A stretch of DNA of 6,491 nt. Source: an uncultured Chlamydiae bacterium (lineage in GTDB: Bacteria; Chlamydiota; Chlamydiia; Chlamydiales; CALBHK01). This document shows positions 5,348-6,491 of the stretch, one piece after another. A model generated the notes under the pieces. That model was not told the DNA's origin, did not search any database, and saw nothing but the letters and a program-made list of their open reading frames with translations. How positions within the stretch are numbered: the stretch's first letter is position 1; each line of letters starts with the position of its first letter. The DNA lies in assembly GCA_937894565.1 (NCBI GenBank), contig CALBHK010000045.1:1-6491 (forward strand). The letters are read 5' to 3'. The position numbers and the translations under genes were made by a program.

Positions 5348-5800
5348 TCAGGAACGGTGGTTTTTAATAACTCTATCCATTTCCCGCTTAATATCTCTTT
5401 CTTTTGAAGCTGTCCGCTTATCATGCAATTTTTTTCCACGGGCAATAGCTATTTCTACTTTTACAATTCCCTCTTTGAAATACATAGAAAGTGGAACAAT
5501 GGTCAGCCCTTTTTCCTGAATCGATTTACGTAATCTCTCTCTCTCTCTTTTGTGTACAAGAAGCTTACGAGAACATTTTTCTTCATGATTATAAATATTT
5601 CCATATTTATAAGGGGCAATTTGAGCTGCAACTAACCACACTTCTCCAGCAGTTATAGTGACATAAGATTCATTTAAACTGCCGCCTCCATCTCTTAAAG
5701 ACTTAATTTCGGTTCCCTTTAAAACAACACCGGCCTCAAAAGTCTCCAAAATTTCATAGTTATGGCGCGCAGTTCGATTGGATACGATTTCTTTTTTCAT
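5348..5800 (-). CDS. smpB: SsrA-binding protein SmpB
   Basis: SmpB binds tmRNA (SsrA) and brings it to ribosomes stalled on broken mRNA, so that the unfinished peptide is tagged and released (trans-translation). The 150 residues are typical in length. Family signatures are NRTARHNYEI at 8-17, EAGVVLKGTEIKSLR at 22-36, NH at 71-72 followed by RKLLVHKRE, and GKKLHDKR at 122-129, near the start of the basic tail that enters the mRNA channel. The tail is rich in Lys and Arg, as expected. The ATG at 5800 is preceded only by a weak GAGAG-type ribosome binding site. It is divergent from dnaN, an arrangement I recall from Chlamydia, and is followed within 10 bases by the rlmH remnant. No tmRNA gene is seen in this window. 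Confidence 0.96.
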   Translation of the reverse strand: MKKEIVSNRTARHNYEILETFEAGVVLKGTEIKSLRDGGGSLNESYVTITAGEVWLVAAQIAPYKYGNIYNHEEKCSRKLLVHKRERERLRKSIQEKGLTIVPLSMYFKEGIVKVEIAIARGKKLHDKRTASKERDIKREMDRVIKNHRS

Positions 5801-5882
5801 TATCTCTCTTACGAGTTTTGTTATCTTATCGATCTTAGCAGATGACTTCTAAACTTACCAGTCTCCAATTGCTCATTTCCTC

Positions 5883-5911
5883 TTGACATTCTACCGATTC
5901 TCGCGTATTTT
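5883..5911 (+). promoter_or_regulatory. Promoter of dnaN
   Basis: A perfect -35 box, TTGACA (5883-5888), is followed after exactly 17 bases by TATTTT (5906-5911, four of six bases match the -10 consensus). Transcription should start near 5918, about 30 bases before the dnaN ATG. This is the best promoter match in the window and suggests steady expression by the housekeeping sigma factor. Confidence 0.7.
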
Positions 5912-5933
5912 TTGTTCAGATTTCTCTTAAGTC

Positions 5934-5939
5934 AAAGGA
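5934..5939 (+). promoter_or_regulatory. Shine-Dalgarno of dnaN
   Basis: AAAGGA ends eight bases before the ATG at 5948 and supports that start. Confidence 0.65.
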
Positions 5940-5947
5940 TATCCGCC

Positions 5948-6491
5948 ATGCATTTTATAATCGACACAATTGATTTAAAAAACTTACTAAGCAAGCTGCA
6001 AAGTGCAGTCGCTTCCAAAGTTCCAGTTCCCATCCTCTCCAACATTCACCTCCAGGCCATTAATAATGAGCTTATAGCCACCGTGACCGATCTTAATTTA
6101 GGCATTCAATGCATTGCCCCTGCGAAAATTCGCAGGGAAGGATCCACAACAATCCCTGTGCGTCAATTTTACTCTTTGACTAAAGAACTCACAGCTCCTA
6201 TCCTTGAGATCGCTACCACAGAAAATGATATCACCCACCTAAAGGCCAATGCTTCGCAATTTACCCTTAATGGCCTAAGCAGCAGAGATTATCCTTCTCT
6301 ACCGGATCTAACAGGCTCTTTATGCCTCACTCTGGAACAAAGCGAGCTGCGCAAAATGTTTGCAAGCACCTCTTTTGCGATTTCAAAAGAAGATAACCGC
6401 TATGTGCTCACAGGCCTTTGCATGACAATTGAAGGGGATACAGCAAGTTTTACAGCAACAGATGGAAAGCGTCTAGCCAGGAGATCGGAAG
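5948..6491 (+). CDS. dnaN: DNA polymerase III beta subunit (sliding clamp), 5' part
   Basis: The ring-shaped beta clamp encircles DNA and holds the replicative polymerase and repair enzymes on it. The window contains 181 codons plus one base, about half of the usual 366 or so residues; the frame is open to the right edge. Domain 1 covers about residues 1-122 and includes KVPVPILSNIHLQA (24-37), where other clamps have their 'P-IL-NI-L' strand, and DYPSLP at 114-119, the end of that domain in the family. Domain 2 begins near 129, with RYVLTG at 151-156 (usually R-VLNG) and ATDGKRLA at 170-177. The start at ATG 5948 is fixed by the ribosome binding site upstream. In Chlamydia dnaN is followed by recF as I recall; that would lie beyond this window. 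Confidence 0.96.
   Translation, partial: MHFIIDTIDLKNLLSKLQSAVASKVPVPILSNIHLQAINNELIATVTDLNLGIQCIAPAKIRREGSTTIPVRQFYSLTKELTAPILEIATTENDITHLKANASQFTLNGLSSRDYPSLPDLTGSLCLTLEQSELRKMFASTSFAISKEDNRYVLTGLCMTIEGDTASFTATDGKRLARRSE

Noticed and set aside
5338..5445. Longer start for the rlmH remnant frame, at 5445
   Set aside because: The extra 36 codons lie inside the 3' end of smpB in another frame and do not resemble any part of RlmH. RlmH similarity begins exactly at the ATG at 5337.

Overview
The window looks like chromosomal DNA from a member of the Chlamydiae, more likely an environmental (amoeba-associated) lineage than a Chlamydiaceae pathogen. The reasons are these. The TrxB protein closely resembles the chlamydial enzyme as I remember it. 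trxB and acpS lie close together, and smpB and dnaN are divergent neighbours, both of which I recall from Chlamydia. A protein at the left end has the paired N-terminal hydrophobic segments typical of chlamydial inclusion-membrane (Inc) proteins. The assignment rests on memory and on the sequence; no database was searched.

Left part (1-877): about 110 bases of non-coding DNA rich in short palindromes, then a minus-strand gene for a 218-residue Inc-like protein with a strong ribosome binding site and a GTG start. It is divergent from trxB across a 111-base AT-rich spacer.

Centre left (878-3120): a plus-strand run of trxB (thioredoxin reductase), a predicted outer-membrane beta-barrel protein that starts one base after the trxB stop, and a small exported protein of unknown function. 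It ends in a short hairpin followed by a T-rich stretch.

Centre right (3133-4577): a minus-strand pair read right to left. A membrane-anchored PIN-TRAM protein of the YacL type comes first, followed by acpS, which overlaps it by four bases (ATGA). The PIN active site looks altered.

Right part (4611-6491): a divergent promoter region serves the PIN-TRAM gene and a plus-strand gene for a four-helix membrane protein. That gene converges on the minus-strand pair smpB and a 3'-truncated rlmH remnant. Divergent from smpB is dnaN (DNA polymerase sliding clamp), which has a well-formed promoter and runs off the right edge of the window.

Most of the content is housekeeping: thioredoxin recycling, acyl-carrier-protein activation, ribosome rescue and replication. 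The lineage-specific parts are the Inc-like protein, the beta-barrel protein, the small exported protein and the four-helix protein. I see no mobile element, CRISPR array, tRNA or rRNA. I did not find a convincing new multi-gene system. The observations most worth checking are the rlmH relic, the altered PIN active site, the Inc-like candidate and the coupling of trxB to an envelope protein.
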